Shown here piece after piece: positions 46,825 through 55,510 of a stretch of 64,000 bases of DNA. The stretch is from Flavobacterium sp. 5 (GTDB taxonomy: Bacteria > Bacteroidota > Bacteroidia > Flavobacteriales > Flavobacteriaceae). The translations under genes and the position numbers were made by a program. Under the pieces are notes generated by a model that did no database searches, was not told the origin of the DNA, and saw nothing but the letters and a program-made list of their open reading frames with translations. The DNA lies in contig NZ_PHUE01000001.1 of the NCBI RefSeq assembly GCF_002813295.1, positions 2,852,001-2,916,000 on the forward strand, written 5' to 3'. How positions within the stretch are numbered: position 1 is the stretch's first letter; each line of letters begins with the position of its first letter.

Positions 46825-47104
46825 AATACAAGTGTGATGTTTTTATTTAGTTCCCAGAATTCAATTTGATCTCTTTAAAACAAGCCAAACTATATTGTTT
46901 CAAGAAAAATATTTACTGCATTTATAATGTTTTTATATTAAAATGATAAAAATAATAGTCTTAAAAAATGATTTGTTCTTTAAAAACCATCTTTATACAA
47001 ATAAACATAAATTCATTTTTCAAAGATATATTAATAAAATCTCCGTAGTTAATATTATTTTATCAATTTAATACCATATTATTGCAAAAAAAAAACACAC
47101 AGTT
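46825..47104. promoter_or_regulatory. Divergent control region of the mannan PUL
   Basis: 280 AT-rich bases between the mannan operon and the AraC regulator gene. They must hold both promoters and probably AraC half-sites. A one-mismatch -7 element (TATTATTG at about 47077) precedes araC. I find no convincing paired repeats by eye. Confidence 0.35.
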
Positions 47105-47983
47105 ATGAGTAATTTTAAAAAATTTCATAGAGAAATAGTTCCGCTTTCAGCTCGAGATAGCTTTTTGGTTTTTGACAGAATTAAAAATGAGTTTGATTAT
47201 CCAGTACATTATCATTCTGAATTTGAAATTAATTTTATATTAAATGGAAAAGGAATAAGGCGAGTAGTTGGTGATAATATAGCTGAAATTGAAGATATTG
47301 AGCTGGTATTAGTGGGTTCAAACTTATATCATGGTTGGGAACAGCACAAGTGTAAAAACAAAAACATTCACGAAATAACCATTCAATTTCATAGCGATAT
47401 CTTTCATGAATCTTTATTATCTAGAAGAATCATGACTCCTATAAAGGAAATGTTTAACCGATCAGTATATGGTATTTTATTTTCAAAAAGCACCGCAATA
47501 ATGATTGCTCCTAGGTTAGAAATGATATCCAAGCTAGATGGCATGGATTATTTTTTAGAAATCACATCGATACTCTATGACCTGGCAAACACCCGTAACC
47601 AAAGGCTTTTGTCAACATTTACATCGGAAAATGACGATTTTATTGAATGCGATAAAATGAAATTAATTTACGACTATATCCAGAAAAAGTTTGCAGAAAA
47701 AATAACACTTGAAGAAGTTGCTAGTGTAGTAAATATGACTATTATTTCTTTTAATCGTTTTATAAAAAAACGTACAGGAAAAACATTTATTAATTATGTA
47801 AATGATATTCGTATTGGATATGCAACTAGATGGTTAGTCGAGAAAGACCTTAGTATTTCAGAGGTTGCATTCAAATCTGGGTTTAATAATATCTCACATT
47901 TCAACAGAATTTTTAAAGTTTTCAAAGAATGTACCCCTAGCCAGTACAGAGATGACTTCTCAGGACTAAAGAGAATATTATAA
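47105..47983 (+). CDS. AraC-family transcriptional regulator of the mannan PUL
   Basis: This 292-aa protein has an N-terminal cupin-like sensor (YPVHYHSEFEINFILNGKG) and two C-terminal HTH motifs (ITLEEVASVVNMTIISFNRF and LSISEVAFKSGFNNISHFNR), followed by the AraC-signature end FKVFKECTPSQYRD. It has no signal peptide, so it should sense a cytoplasmic sugar or sugar phosphate. It lies between the minus-strand enzyme operon and the plus-strand susC/susD genes, the best position to activate both. The glucan PUL uses a membrane-spanning regulator instead. Confidence 0.9.
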   Translation: MSNFKKFHREIVPLSARDSFLVFDRIKNEFDYPVHYHSEFEINFILNGKGIRRVVGDNIAEIEDIELVLVGSNLYHGWEQHKCKNKNIHEITIQFHSDIFHESLLSRRIMTPIKEMFNRSVYGILFSKSTAIMIAPRLEMISKLDGMDYFLEITSILYDLANTRNQRLLSTFTSENDDFIECDKMKLIYDYIQKKFAEKITLEEVASVVNMTIISFNRFIKKRTGKTFINYVNDIRIGYATRWLVEKDLSISEVAFKSGFNNISHFNRIFKVFKECTPSQYRDDFSGLKRIL

Positions 47984-48013
47984 TAGATCTTCCTGATAAG
48001 ATTTAGAAATCGT

Positions 48014-48038
48014 CTAAAACATATTTTAGGCTTTTTTT
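48014..48038 (+). terminator. Terminator after araC
   Basis: CTAAAA-cata-TTTTAG hairpin with flanking pairing, followed by GC and seven T, 30 bases after the araC stop. Confidence 0.6.
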
Positions 48039-48199
48039 TATTTTTGAAATTCACTATATGTGTTGTTTTTTACGAATTAAATAATAATAATTAAAAAAAA
48101 ATGTTGAATAATTTTATTATACTCAATTGTATTTTTAGTTTTGAAAATATTGCACTGCATAATGATATAATAATATTAACTAAGTGTAAAATTCTGTTA

Positions 48200-48207
48200 T
48201 AAGTTTG
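48200..48207 (+). promoter_or_regulatory. -7 promoter element for the mannan susC
   Basis: TAAGTTTG fits TAnnTTTG. No TTG occurs at the usual distance, as expected for a promoter needing an activator. A second candidate, TAGTTTTG, lies at 48136-48143. Confidence 0.4.
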
Positions 48208-48295
48208 TTAATTATTAATCATAAATAATTAACACCAAAAAAATCTTTGAAATAGCTATTTAAAGATTAATGAACTTAACTAACAAATTTTTATT

Positions 48296-51200
48296 ATGAA
48301 AAAATTATTGTCTAATTTATTTCATTGGGAGGTCAATCACAAGACGATTCCTTTGATTTTATTTTTATTATTGTCGTGTAATTGTATTACTGCGCAAACC
48401 AAAGTTACAGGGGTTGTTAAAGACGACAAAGGTCTTACTGTTCCTGGAGTAAATATTTCAGTGGTCGGTTCTCAAAAATCAGCTTCATCTGATTTTGATG
48501 GAACATACTCTATTGATGCTCCTGCAAATGCTACATTACAATTTGCTTTTGTAGGTTTTGAAACCAAAAGGGTTAGCATTAATGGTCAATCAATCATTAA
48601 TGTAAATTTACATTCAAGTGCTGAAGACTTGAAAGAAGTTGTAGTTGTAGGTTACGGTACTATGCGTAAAAGTGATGTTACGGGTAGTGTTTCAAAAGTA
48701 AATGCTACTGATTTACATAAAGCAACTTCAGTAGATGCTGCTAAAGCACTACAAGGTCGTGTGGCTGGTGTAAATGTAATATCTAATTCTGGTAGCCCAG
48801 GTGCAGGTGTTAAGATACGTATTCGAGGTGTCGGCACAATTAATAACTCAGATCCACTTTATGTAGTTGATGGATTTCCAATGAGTGATATTCAGCACAT
48901 TGCACCTACTGATATCGAAAGTATGGAAGTATTAAAAGATGCTTCAGCAACTGCTATATATGGTTCTCGTGGAGCTAATGGTGTTATACTTATAAAAACA
49001 CGTGCAGGTTCTAAAAGTGGTAAGTTTGATGTATCAGCTACTGTATTAACAGGGGTTTCAGAAGTTTCTAAACGTTTAGATCTTGCTGATGCTACTGAAT
49101 TTGCAAATGCACGAAAATCTATTGGGATGACGGATGATATAATCAATTATGTCCTTGATCAACAAGCAGCTGGAAACTATTTAAAAGGTACTGACTGGCA
49201 AAAATACATCTATCAACAAGCAATAAGTACGCGTTACAACATTGGTATTAGCGGGCATACAGACAATTATTCTTATGACACTGGTGTTACAATATCTGAT
49301 GAAGAAGGGATTGTTAAGGGAACGGAACTTACAAAATTTATGTTCCACTCAAATAATAATATCAAATTAACAGACAAGATTAAGTTCGGGATGAATTATA
49401 ATTATGTTCACTATGAAAAGCCAGGTAGTGGTACTAGCGATTTTTATAACGGAACAATTCCTGGAGCTTTACGCTCTGATCCTATATCTGTACCTTTTGA
49501 TAGCTATACAGGAACTTTTGGTGAAATTTATTACTCACCATCACAGAGAAACCCAGCATTATCAATCGATTTAGAAAATAATATAAAAAATATTGGCAAT
49601 AGGGTAATGGGTAATTTCTACCTACAGTTTGATGATATATTCGTTAAAGGATTGTCATTCCGTTCACAGTTTGGATCAACTTTAGATTTCAATGAATACA
49701 AACAATATGTCCCAAAGTATTTTATTACTCCAACGCAAAAAAATGATGTATCCAATCTTTATGAGAGTAGAACTTATGCATGGAGCTGGGTAAATACTAA
49801 TTATTTTTCTTACAATAAAAATATAAGCAAGTTAAATATCAATACTACATTAGGTATGGAATTACAATCTAATGAATCATCTGATATTTGGGGTAAAGGA
49901 TACGATGTTCCTAATTCTTCATCATTACAGTATCTTGGAGCTCATCAAAATGCTGTTTTATTTGGTGTTGGTGGAGGGAAAAGTCAAAACCGTTTAGAGT
50001 CAGGGTTTTTCAGAGGAAACTTTGCTTGGGATAATAAATATGTATTGACAGGTACCGTACGTGTAGATGGAAGCTCAAAATTTTTAGGTGATCAACGTTG
50101 GGGTACATTCCCCTCTTTTGCGGCAGCTTGGAATATCAGCAAAGAATCATTTATGTCAAGTATTGCAAGTACATTGTCAACGCTGAAATTACGTGCAGGT
50201 TGGGGGTTAGTTGGTAATCAAGGAAGTGCGGGTGACTTTGATTACGTTTCTAGTGTAAATGGAGGGTATAACTATGTTCTAAACGGGACTCCTGTAGAGG
50301 GTACCGTGCAGCAAAAACTTGCTAATGAGGAGCTTACTTGGGAAAGTTCAGAACAGATCGATTTAGGTGTTGATTTTGGTTTATTTGATAATAAACTAAC
50401 TGGAACTGTAGATTATTTTGTTCGAAATACAAAGGATATGATTCTTTCAAAACCTATCCCTATGTATGCTGGTAAGCAAAGACCTGCTGTAAATGCAGGA
50501 ACGATGCAAAATAAAGGTTTTGAGTTTACTTTGAATTATGCAAATAATAAACATGCTTTCAAATACGATTTAGGATTAAACTTTGCTGTAATTAAAAATG
50601 AAGTTACCAGCTTAGCAGGAGGTGATCCAATTCGTAGTGGTAGTGTAGGTAGATTAGGGAATACTACTAAAACTGAAGTTGGAAGAGAAATTGCTTATTT
50701 CTATGGTTACCAAACTGATGGCCTTTTCAAAACTCAGGATCAATTAGATGCTTACAAAAAAGACGGAACTGCTATTCAACCAAATGCAGGACTTGGAGAT
50801 GTAAAATTTGTTGACCGAAATGGTGACGGAAAAATTACAGAAGATGATATGACCTATTTAGGAAGTGCTACTCCTAAATTAACAGGAGGTTTTAATGTTA
50901 ATTTATCTTATAAAGGTTTTGACATGGTTATGTTTTTCGTTGGATCTTACGGTAATGAAACTGTGAATGCAATGAGACAAAGTTTATATAGTTCAAAAAT
51001 GTTTGAAACTAATATAAGTCGTGATATGGCTGTAAACTCATGGACTCCAGCAAATTCGAATTCTAATGTACCGCGTTTAGATGCTGCAGATTTAAATAAC
51101 AACACGGATAACTTCTCTGATTTATACGTAGAAGATGGTTCATATCTTAGATTAAAAAACATTCAATTAGGGTATACTATTCCTACAGGAGACACGAAAA

Positions 51201-51382
51201 AAATCGGAATTAAAAACTTTAGAATCTATACTACTATAGATAATCTGATGACTTTAACTAAGTATTCTGGTCTTGATCCTGAATTATATGGCTTGTTTGG
51301 AAATCCATTCTATTCTGGTATTGATATGGTTAATTATCCACAACCGACTACATATTCAGTTGGAATTAACGTTAACTTTTAA
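48296..51382 (+). CDS. SusC-like TonB-dependent outer-membrane transporter (mannan PUL)
   Basis: This 1028-aa protein has a signal peptide (cleavage near ITAQ after a rather long N-region), a carboxypeptidase-like domain at about residues 38-110 (GLTVPGVNISVVG, DFDGTYSI), the SusC marker EVVVVGYGTMRKS, and a plug with IRGVGTINNSDPLYVVDG and ESMEVLKDASATAIYGSRG. A barrel domain follows, ending in YSVGINVNF. It forms the import pore for manno-oligosaccharides together with the SusD-like protein encoded 16 bases later. Sequence divergence from the glucan-PUL SusC is large, so this is not a local duplication. Confidence 0.93.
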   Translation: MKKLLSNLFHWEVNHKTIPLILFLLLSCNCITAQTKVTGVVKDDKGLTVPGVNISVVGSQKSASSDFDGTYSIDAPANATLQFAFVGFETKRVSINGQSIINVNLHSSAEDLKEVVVVGYGTMRKSDVTGSVSKVNATDLHKATSVDAAKALQGRVAGVNVISNSGSPGAGVKIRIRGVGTINNSDPLYVVDGFPMSDIQHIAPTDIESMEVLKDASATAIYGSRGANGVILIKTRAGSKSGKFDVSATVLTGVSEVSKRLDLADATEFANARKSIGMTDDIINYVLDQQAAGNYLKGTDWQKYIYQQAISTRYNIGISGHTDNYSYDTGVTISDEEGIVKGTELTKFMFHSNNNIKLTDKIKFGMNYNYVHYEKPGSGTSDFYNGTIPGALRSDPISVPFDSYTGTFGEIYYSPSQRNPALSIDLENNIKNIGNRVMGNFYLQFDDIFVKGLSFRSQFGSTLDFNEYKQYVPKYFITPTQKNDVSNLYESRTYAWSWVNTNYFSYNKNISKLNINTTLGMELQSNESSDIWGKGYDVPNSSSLQYLGAHQNAVLFGVGGGKSQNRLESGFFRGNFAWDNKYVLTGTVRVDGSSKFLGDQRWGTFPSFAAAWNISKESFMSSIASTLSTLKLRAGWGLVGNQGSAGDFDYVSSVNGGYNYVLNGTPVEGTVQQKLANEELTWESSEQIDLGVDFGLFDNKLTGTVDYFVRNTKDMILSKPIPMYAGKQRPAVNAGTMQNKGFEFTLNYANNKHAFKYDLGLNFAVIKNEVTSLAGGDPIRSGSVGRLGNTTKTEVGREIAYFYGYQTDGLFKTQDQLDAYKKDGTAIQPNAGLGDVKFVDRNGDGKITEDDMTYLGSATPKLTGGFNVNLSYKGFDMVMFFVGSYGNETVNAMRQSLYSSKMFETNISRDMAVNSWTPANSNSNVPRLDAADLNNNTDNFSDLYVEDGSYLRLKNIQLGYTIPTGDTKKIGIKNFRIYTTIDNLMTLTKYSGLDPELYGLFGNPFYSGIDMVNYPQPTTYSVGINVNF

Positions 51383-51398
51383 AAAAATATAGATGATT

Positions 51399-53078
51399 AT
51401 GAAAAAAGTAAGATATTTTTTCTTTTTAACAGTCCTGACACTTGGTTTTTCAGGCTGTTCAGATTTCCTTGATCTTGAGCCTCAAGGATCAGAGAATAGT
51501 GCGAATTATTTTGACACTCAAGAAAATGGTGTTCGGTCAATAGTTGGTATTTATGATATGCTTCAACTTGACGAAGGAGCAGGTCCTGATGGACAATGGA
51601 TGGCTCATCACAATGATTTTATAATTGGAGACATACGAAGTGATGATGCTGAAAAAGGGAGTAATGATGGTGATTTTACTACGATGTGGGACATGTTAAA
51701 TTTTACATTGACTTCACAAATTCCTTTTGCAAGTGATTATTGGATACACGGATACTGGGGAGTTTCAAGAGCAAACTATGCGCTTGACAACCTTCCTAAG
51801 GTGACTTGGACTCCTGCTGTGCGTGATAGGCTAATTGGTGAAGCTTCATTTATGAGGGCTTACTTTTACTGGTATTTGGTTCGTATTTATGGTGGTGTTC
51901 CGATTTTTACAAGTTCAGTACAGCCTTCAGAATTTGGTGCGACTAAACGTGCATCTCTTAATGAATGCTATAAACTAATTGAATCAGATTTAGTAAAAGC
52001 AATTAATTTTTTACCAGAAAAAGGAACTATACCTGTTGCTGAAACTGGTAGAGTAAGCAAAGGAGCTGCTAGAGCTTTATTAGCACGTATTTATATGTAT
52101 CAAATAGGTACTGATGCTCAAAATACTACTACATGGCAACAAGTTTATGATCAAACTAATGCTGTGATTAATTCAGGAGAATATACTTTAGTGCCAAACT
52201 ATGCTAAATTATGGGAAACAGAAGAAAAAAATAATTCAGAATCTATTTTTGAAGTTCAGTTTGGTCAGGGGGCAACTGATCTTGCTCCAGCTTCTATAGG
52301 TACGAATTTCTATAATTTCCAAGGAAATCGTAAAGATGATTCAGGATGGGGATTCAATAATCCAACACCTGATTTGGTTAATGCTTATAACGTTTCAGTT
52401 ACCAATGACCCTCGATTATCTTGTGTAGTTTATGGCGAAAGTTTTAATAATGGAATCTTATATGGTGCTAAAAAGAAATATGATCGTGACCAACAAGGTT
52501 CTGATTGGTTAAATCGTAAAGCAGCACTTCCGACAAAACCTGCACTTCCTAAAGCTGCTGATCGCAACATTAAAATTATTCGCTATGCTGATGTATTGTT
52601 AATGCATGCTGAAGCTTGTTGGTATCTAAATAAATTTGATGAAGCTAAAGAAAAATTGAATATGATTCGTAATAGAGCAAGAAACAGTACTTATTGTATG
52701 GGGTATGCTGAAGGAAAAATGGACTATAGTGCTGCACCTACATCAGTTAACTTACCAAATATAACTTCAACAGGAGATCAACTTTTACAAGATATTTGGA
52801 AAGAGCGCCGCTTGGAATTAGCTATGGAACAACTTCGTTTTTACGATCTTGTACGTACAGGAAGATATTTAGACGTTATGGATAATGAAAAAAACACCCT
52901 TCGTGCTCCGGGTCAAAGTTACGGGTTAGGCTTAAAAGATTATAAGCAATTCCCTAGCATCAAGGCAAATACTACAGCTAAATCAATCGATGGACCACTT
53001 GGTCATAAAGTACCTTTAATGCCTATTCCAATAACAGAAGTACAGGCATGGAATTTAGAACAAAATCCAGGTTACTAA
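51399..53078 (+). CDS. SusD-like surface glycan-binding lipoprotein (mannan PUL)
   Basis: I prefer the ATG at 51399 (559 aa) over the one two codons earlier at 51393, as it starts directly with MKKVRYFFF and the lipobox FSGCSDF. RagB/SusD features are LDLEPQGSENSANYFDTQENG, EASFMRAYFYWYLVRIYGGVP, KGAARALLARIYMY and ERRLELAMEQLRFYDLVRTG, ending PITEVQAWNLEQNPGY. It caps the SusC barrel and binds manno-oligosaccharides. The extended central part (about residues 310-380) is longer than in the other SusD of this window. Confidence 0.93.
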   Translation: MKKVRYFFFLTVLTLGFSGCSDFLDLEPQGSENSANYFDTQENGVRSIVGIYDMLQLDEGAGPDGQWMAHHNDFIIGDIRSDDAEKGSNDGDFTTMWDMLNFTLTSQIPFASDYWIHGYWGVSRANYALDNLPKVTWTPAVRDRLIGEASFMRAYFYWYLVRIYGGVPIFTSSVQPSEFGATKRASLNECYKLIESDLVKAINFLPEKGTIPVAETGRVSKGAARALLARIYMYQIGTDAQNTTTWQQVYDQTNAVINSGEYTLVPNYAKLWETEEKNNSESIFEVQFGQGATDLAPASIGTNFYNFQGNRKDDSGWGFNNPTPDLVNAYNVSVTNDPRLSCVVYGESFNNGILYGAKKKYDRDQQGSDWLNRKAALPTKPALPKAADRNIKIIRYADVLLMHAEACWYLNKFDEAKEKLNMIRNRARNSTYCMGYAEGKMDYSAAPTSVNLPNITSTGDQLLQDIWKERRLELAMEQLRFYDLVRTGRYLDVMDNEKNTLRAPGQSYGLGLKDYKQFPSIKANTTAKSIDGPLGHKVPLMPIPITEVQAWNLEQNPGY

Positions 53079-53184
53079 ATTTGAAAAAAATTATGAGATC
53101 GAGCGTGATTTTCTTTTTCACTTAGTGTTTAATTGAATTTAAAATCATGCTTGATGTCTATCACAACTAAAAACAAACTATTAT

Positions 53185-54837
53185 ATGAAAAATAATATAA
53201 TTAAAATAGTATTGATTGCCGTTATTTCGGTTCTATCATACAGTTGCGAAGAATCGGTTTTTACTGATGATTCTAATATCAATCTCCCTGTTTCAACTAT
53301 TACTGAAATTTCAAATGAAACTCCATTTGTTGGGGATCAGATTACTTTAGAAGGAACAAATATGGACGTTGTTACAAATGTTGCTGTTGGACCTTTTGTG
53401 TTCAAAATCATATCTCAAAATGATGATTCTATGATTGTAGAAGTTCCACGTCAGATTGAAAGTGGACCGATTACTATTATAAATAAGTATAAAAGGGAAT
53501 TCACAGCTAGTGATTATATTACTCCTAAGTTTTACCCAGCAAAAGTAACCGCATGGCCTGCTAGTATTGAAAAAGGGAAGCCTTTTGTATTACAAGGTGA
53601 AAATATGGATTTGATTAAAGAAGTCAAAGTGAACGGAATAGTTGTTTCTGTGTTTGGTGCTTCGACATCAGAAAAAGCTTCTTTTTCTTCTGTAGGCACT
53701 AATATAGAAATTGGAGAATTGACTACTATAGAAATGACTCCTAAGACTGGAGATAAACAAACTTCTCCAGGAGTTATTGTTGTTAAGCCTACCACTACTT
53801 ATTCGTCAAAACAGACATTAATGATTGCAGATTTTGATGCACCTTTCAATCCTGTTACAGGTGATGCTTTAACGCCATTTGCATACAATACTATTGATGG
53901 ACAATATGGAAAAGCTTTAGAAGTTAAAGCAGCTTCTGGGAATGGTTGGAATGGTATTTACTTGAAAGTTGAAAATGATAATAATGGTGGAGGATACGAT
54001 TTGTCAGCATACAATCATCCGCACATTACTTTCTTGGTAAACACTGCCGGTGGTGAGGGTTATGTCCAACCTATTATTACCGCTAATGGATCTACTGAGG
54101 ATAAGCATTTTACAGGTGCTTTCGGATATGGTGATGATTACAAAATCCATACTTCTGGTTGGGAATGGCGTTCTTATGATCTTGAAGCAATGGGATTCTC
54201 TGTTGTGAAAGGAAAATTAGACAGAATTGGTATTCAGTTCCGTGGTGGTAATGTAAATGGAACACCTTTCTATATTGCAGTAGATCAGGTAATGATTACT
54301 GATGGTCCATTAACACCAACAATTGCTTGGAATTGCGAGACAGCTGCGGGTTCTCAATGGAGTATTCTCCCTACTGGAATGGCAGGTTTAGAAGGATATA
54401 ATCAGGGTGCTAATTATGCATCTATAACTGCAGTTTCTAATGAATGGGACGGTACAATAGGTACGGCTTCATGGAATGTTGCTGCTCTTGATTCAGCTGC
54501 ATATTCTAATGGTCTTTGGGTTAACTTCCTTTTGAATACAGGTGCTAAACAAGGGTATTTTCAATTAGACTTAGGAGGCGGATGGATGCATTTTACTGGA
54601 TCTCAAGGTTATGGAGATGATTATAAATTCGCTCCTACTAATAATAAATGGGTTTGGAGATCTATTAAGATAAATCCAGGTGAAGGTGATTTGAGTAATT
54701 TTGACCCTTCAAAAGATTTTGAAATGAAAATAGAATGTAAAGGTGGTAATATACCAAGAGCGACTGCGATGGAAGTAAATGTTGACTCTTTTATATTTAC
54801 AACAGCTCCTCTTGATCCAAATCTAATCCCGGAATAA
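53185..54837 (+). CDS. Surface glycan-binding lipoprotein with IPT/TIG and two repeated C-terminal domains
   Basis: This 550-aa lipoprotein (lipobox SYSCEESV, with acidic residues after the cysteine as in surface-exposed lipoproteins) has two IPT/TIG-like domains at about residues 35-200 (ETPFVGDQITLEGTNM, EKGKPFVLQGENMD). Two copies of a beta-sandwich domain follow at about 215-375 and 380-545. Each copy carries the motif F-T-G-x-x-G-Y-G-D-D-Y-K followed by a W-x-W-R-S segment. It has no catalytic signature. By position it is the mannan SGBP that works with SusC/SusD. A gap of about 100 bases separates it from susD. Confidence 0.85.
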   Translation: MKNNIIKIVLIAVISVLSYSCEESVFTDDSNINLPVSTITEISNETPFVGDQITLEGTNMDVVTNVAVGPFVFKIISQNDDSMIVEVPRQIESGPITIINKYKREFTASDYITPKFYPAKVTAWPASIEKGKPFVLQGENMDLIKEVKVNGIVVSVFGASTSEKASFSSVGTNIEIGELTTIEMTPKTGDKQTSPGVIVVKPTTTYSSKQTLMIADFDAPFNPVTGDALTPFAYNTIDGQYGKALEVKAASGNGWNGIYLKVENDNNGGGYDLSAYNHPHITFLVNTAGGEGYVQPIITANGSTEDKHFTGAFGYGDDYKIHTSGWEWRSYDLEAMGFSVVKGKLDRIGIQFRGGNVNGTPFYIAVDQVMITDGPLTPTIAWNCETAAGSQWSILPTGMAGLEGYNQGANYASITAVSNEWDGTIGTASWNVAALDSAAYSNGLWVNFLLNTGAKQGYFQLDLGGGWMHFTGSQGYGDDYKFAPTNNKWVWRSIKINPGEGDLSNFDPSKDFEMKIECKGGNIPRATAMEVNVDSFIFTTAPLDPNLIPE

Positions 54838-54864
54838 ATTTTGGTTAATTAGTTATGGGATTTA

Positions 54865-54895
54865 AAAGCCCTCCAGAGTAATTTTGGAGGGCTTT
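54865..54895 (+). terminator. Terminator of the mannan susCD transcript
   Basis: A perfect 11-bp stem (AAAGCCCTCCA / TGGAGGGCTTT) with a 9-base loop, 28 bases after the stop. Confidence 0.88.
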
Positions 54896-55090
54896 AATTA
54901 TTGTATCAATTTTAAAAAAAAACATAACATAAGGACAGGTCAAAGACATGGACAAAGCATAGATAGTATGTCAACAAATTATATGAGAATTGATAAAAAG
55001 AAATTCAAAAGATTTAATTAAATTATCTATGTAGTATCTAATTTTGTTATGGATACATCTTATTATTCGAAACGGAAAATGTAGACATAA
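54896..55090. other. Non-coding stretch before tRNA-Val
   Basis: AT-rich, with one short open stretch (about 30 codons ending at 55021) that I cannot assign to a family. This would be the island end adjoining the tRNA. Confidence 0.4.
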
Positions 55091-55120
55091 AAAAACTCCT
55101 TAATTTCTTAAGGAGTTTTT
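55091..55120 (-). terminator. Terminator of tRNA-Val
   Basis: Stem AAAAACTCCTTA / TAAGGAGTTTTT with a 6-base loop, directly after the encoded CCA end. It is nearly identical to the hairpin at 40214-40239. Confidence 0.9.
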
Positions 55121-55198
55121 TGGTGGGCGATGAGGGGTTCGAACCCCCGACCCCCTCGGTGTAAACGAGGTGCTCTGAACCAGCTGAGCTAATCGCCC
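55121..55198 (-). tRNA. tRNA-Val (anticodon TAC)
   Basis: A 78-nt cloverleaf is read on the minus strand. The acceptor stem is GGGCGAT/ATCGCCC, the D arm GCTC...GAGC, and the anticodon stem CCTCG/CGAGG with loop TTTACAC, so the anticodon is TAC, which reads GTA valine codons. The T stem is GGGGG/CCCTC with loop TTCGAAC. CCA is encoded. A good promoter lies upstream and a terminator follows at once. Confidence 0.97.
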
Positions 55199-55232
55199 TT
55201 TCGGGTTGCAATGTCTTTCGTTATTGCGAGTG

Positions 55233-55262
55233 CAAATATAGGCTAGTTTTTCGCTTATGCAA
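55233..55262 (-). promoter_or_regulatory. Promoter of tRNA-Val
   Basis: On the minus strand TTG (55262-55260), 19 bases, then TATATTTG (55240-55233) give an exact consensus promoter. It lies 35 bases before the tRNA 5' end. Confidence 0.75.
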
Positions 55263-55483
55263 AACATTTCAAAAGAAATTTTACATTTTATTTTAGTAAA
55301 ATTGTCAGTAGCTTAATATTTAGTGTTTTAAAATGTAAAAAAAATGATTTTATTTATAAATAAACGGAATCTATAATCGGGATTAAGTAGCTTTTGAAGT
55401 AAAAGCATTCAAAATTTTAGTGTTATTGATTCTAAAATAGGGATGATTGATGTAATAATACAATCAAAAAGCACAAAATCTTT
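55263..55483. other. Non-coding stretch between tRNA-Val and the glycosyltransferase gene
   Basis: AT-rich sequence with no supported gene or RNA. Confidence 0.4.
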
Positions 55484-55507
55484 CAATTCGTTTTTCTTTT
55501 CGAATTG
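55484..55507 (-). terminator. Weak hairpin after the glycosyltransferase gene
   Basis: A 7-bp stem CAATTCG / CGAATTG with a 10-base loop, 4 bases past the stop. It is short and low in GC, so termination is only possible. Confidence 0.4.
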
Positions 55508-55510
55508 GTT

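Larger units (their letters stand above)
40214..55120. mobile_element. Putative tRNA-Val-associated island carrying the mannan PUL
   Basis: The segment is bracketed by direct repeats of a tRNA 3' end plus terminator: the remnant at 40214-40262 and the intact pair at 55091-55198. It contains exactly one complete PUL with its own regulator, plus spacer DNA. Polarity fits insertion at the tRNA 3' end, because the intact tRNA is at one edge and its island lies downstream of it. No integrase, transposase or mobilisation gene is visible, so this is an inference. Confidence 0.4.

Noticed and set aside
54929..55021. A 30-codon open stretch next to tRNA-Val that might be the tail of an integrase
   Set aside because: It has no start codon in a convincing context and no R-H-R-Y motif. 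I could not match it to any recombinase by eye, so it is not used as evidence for the island.
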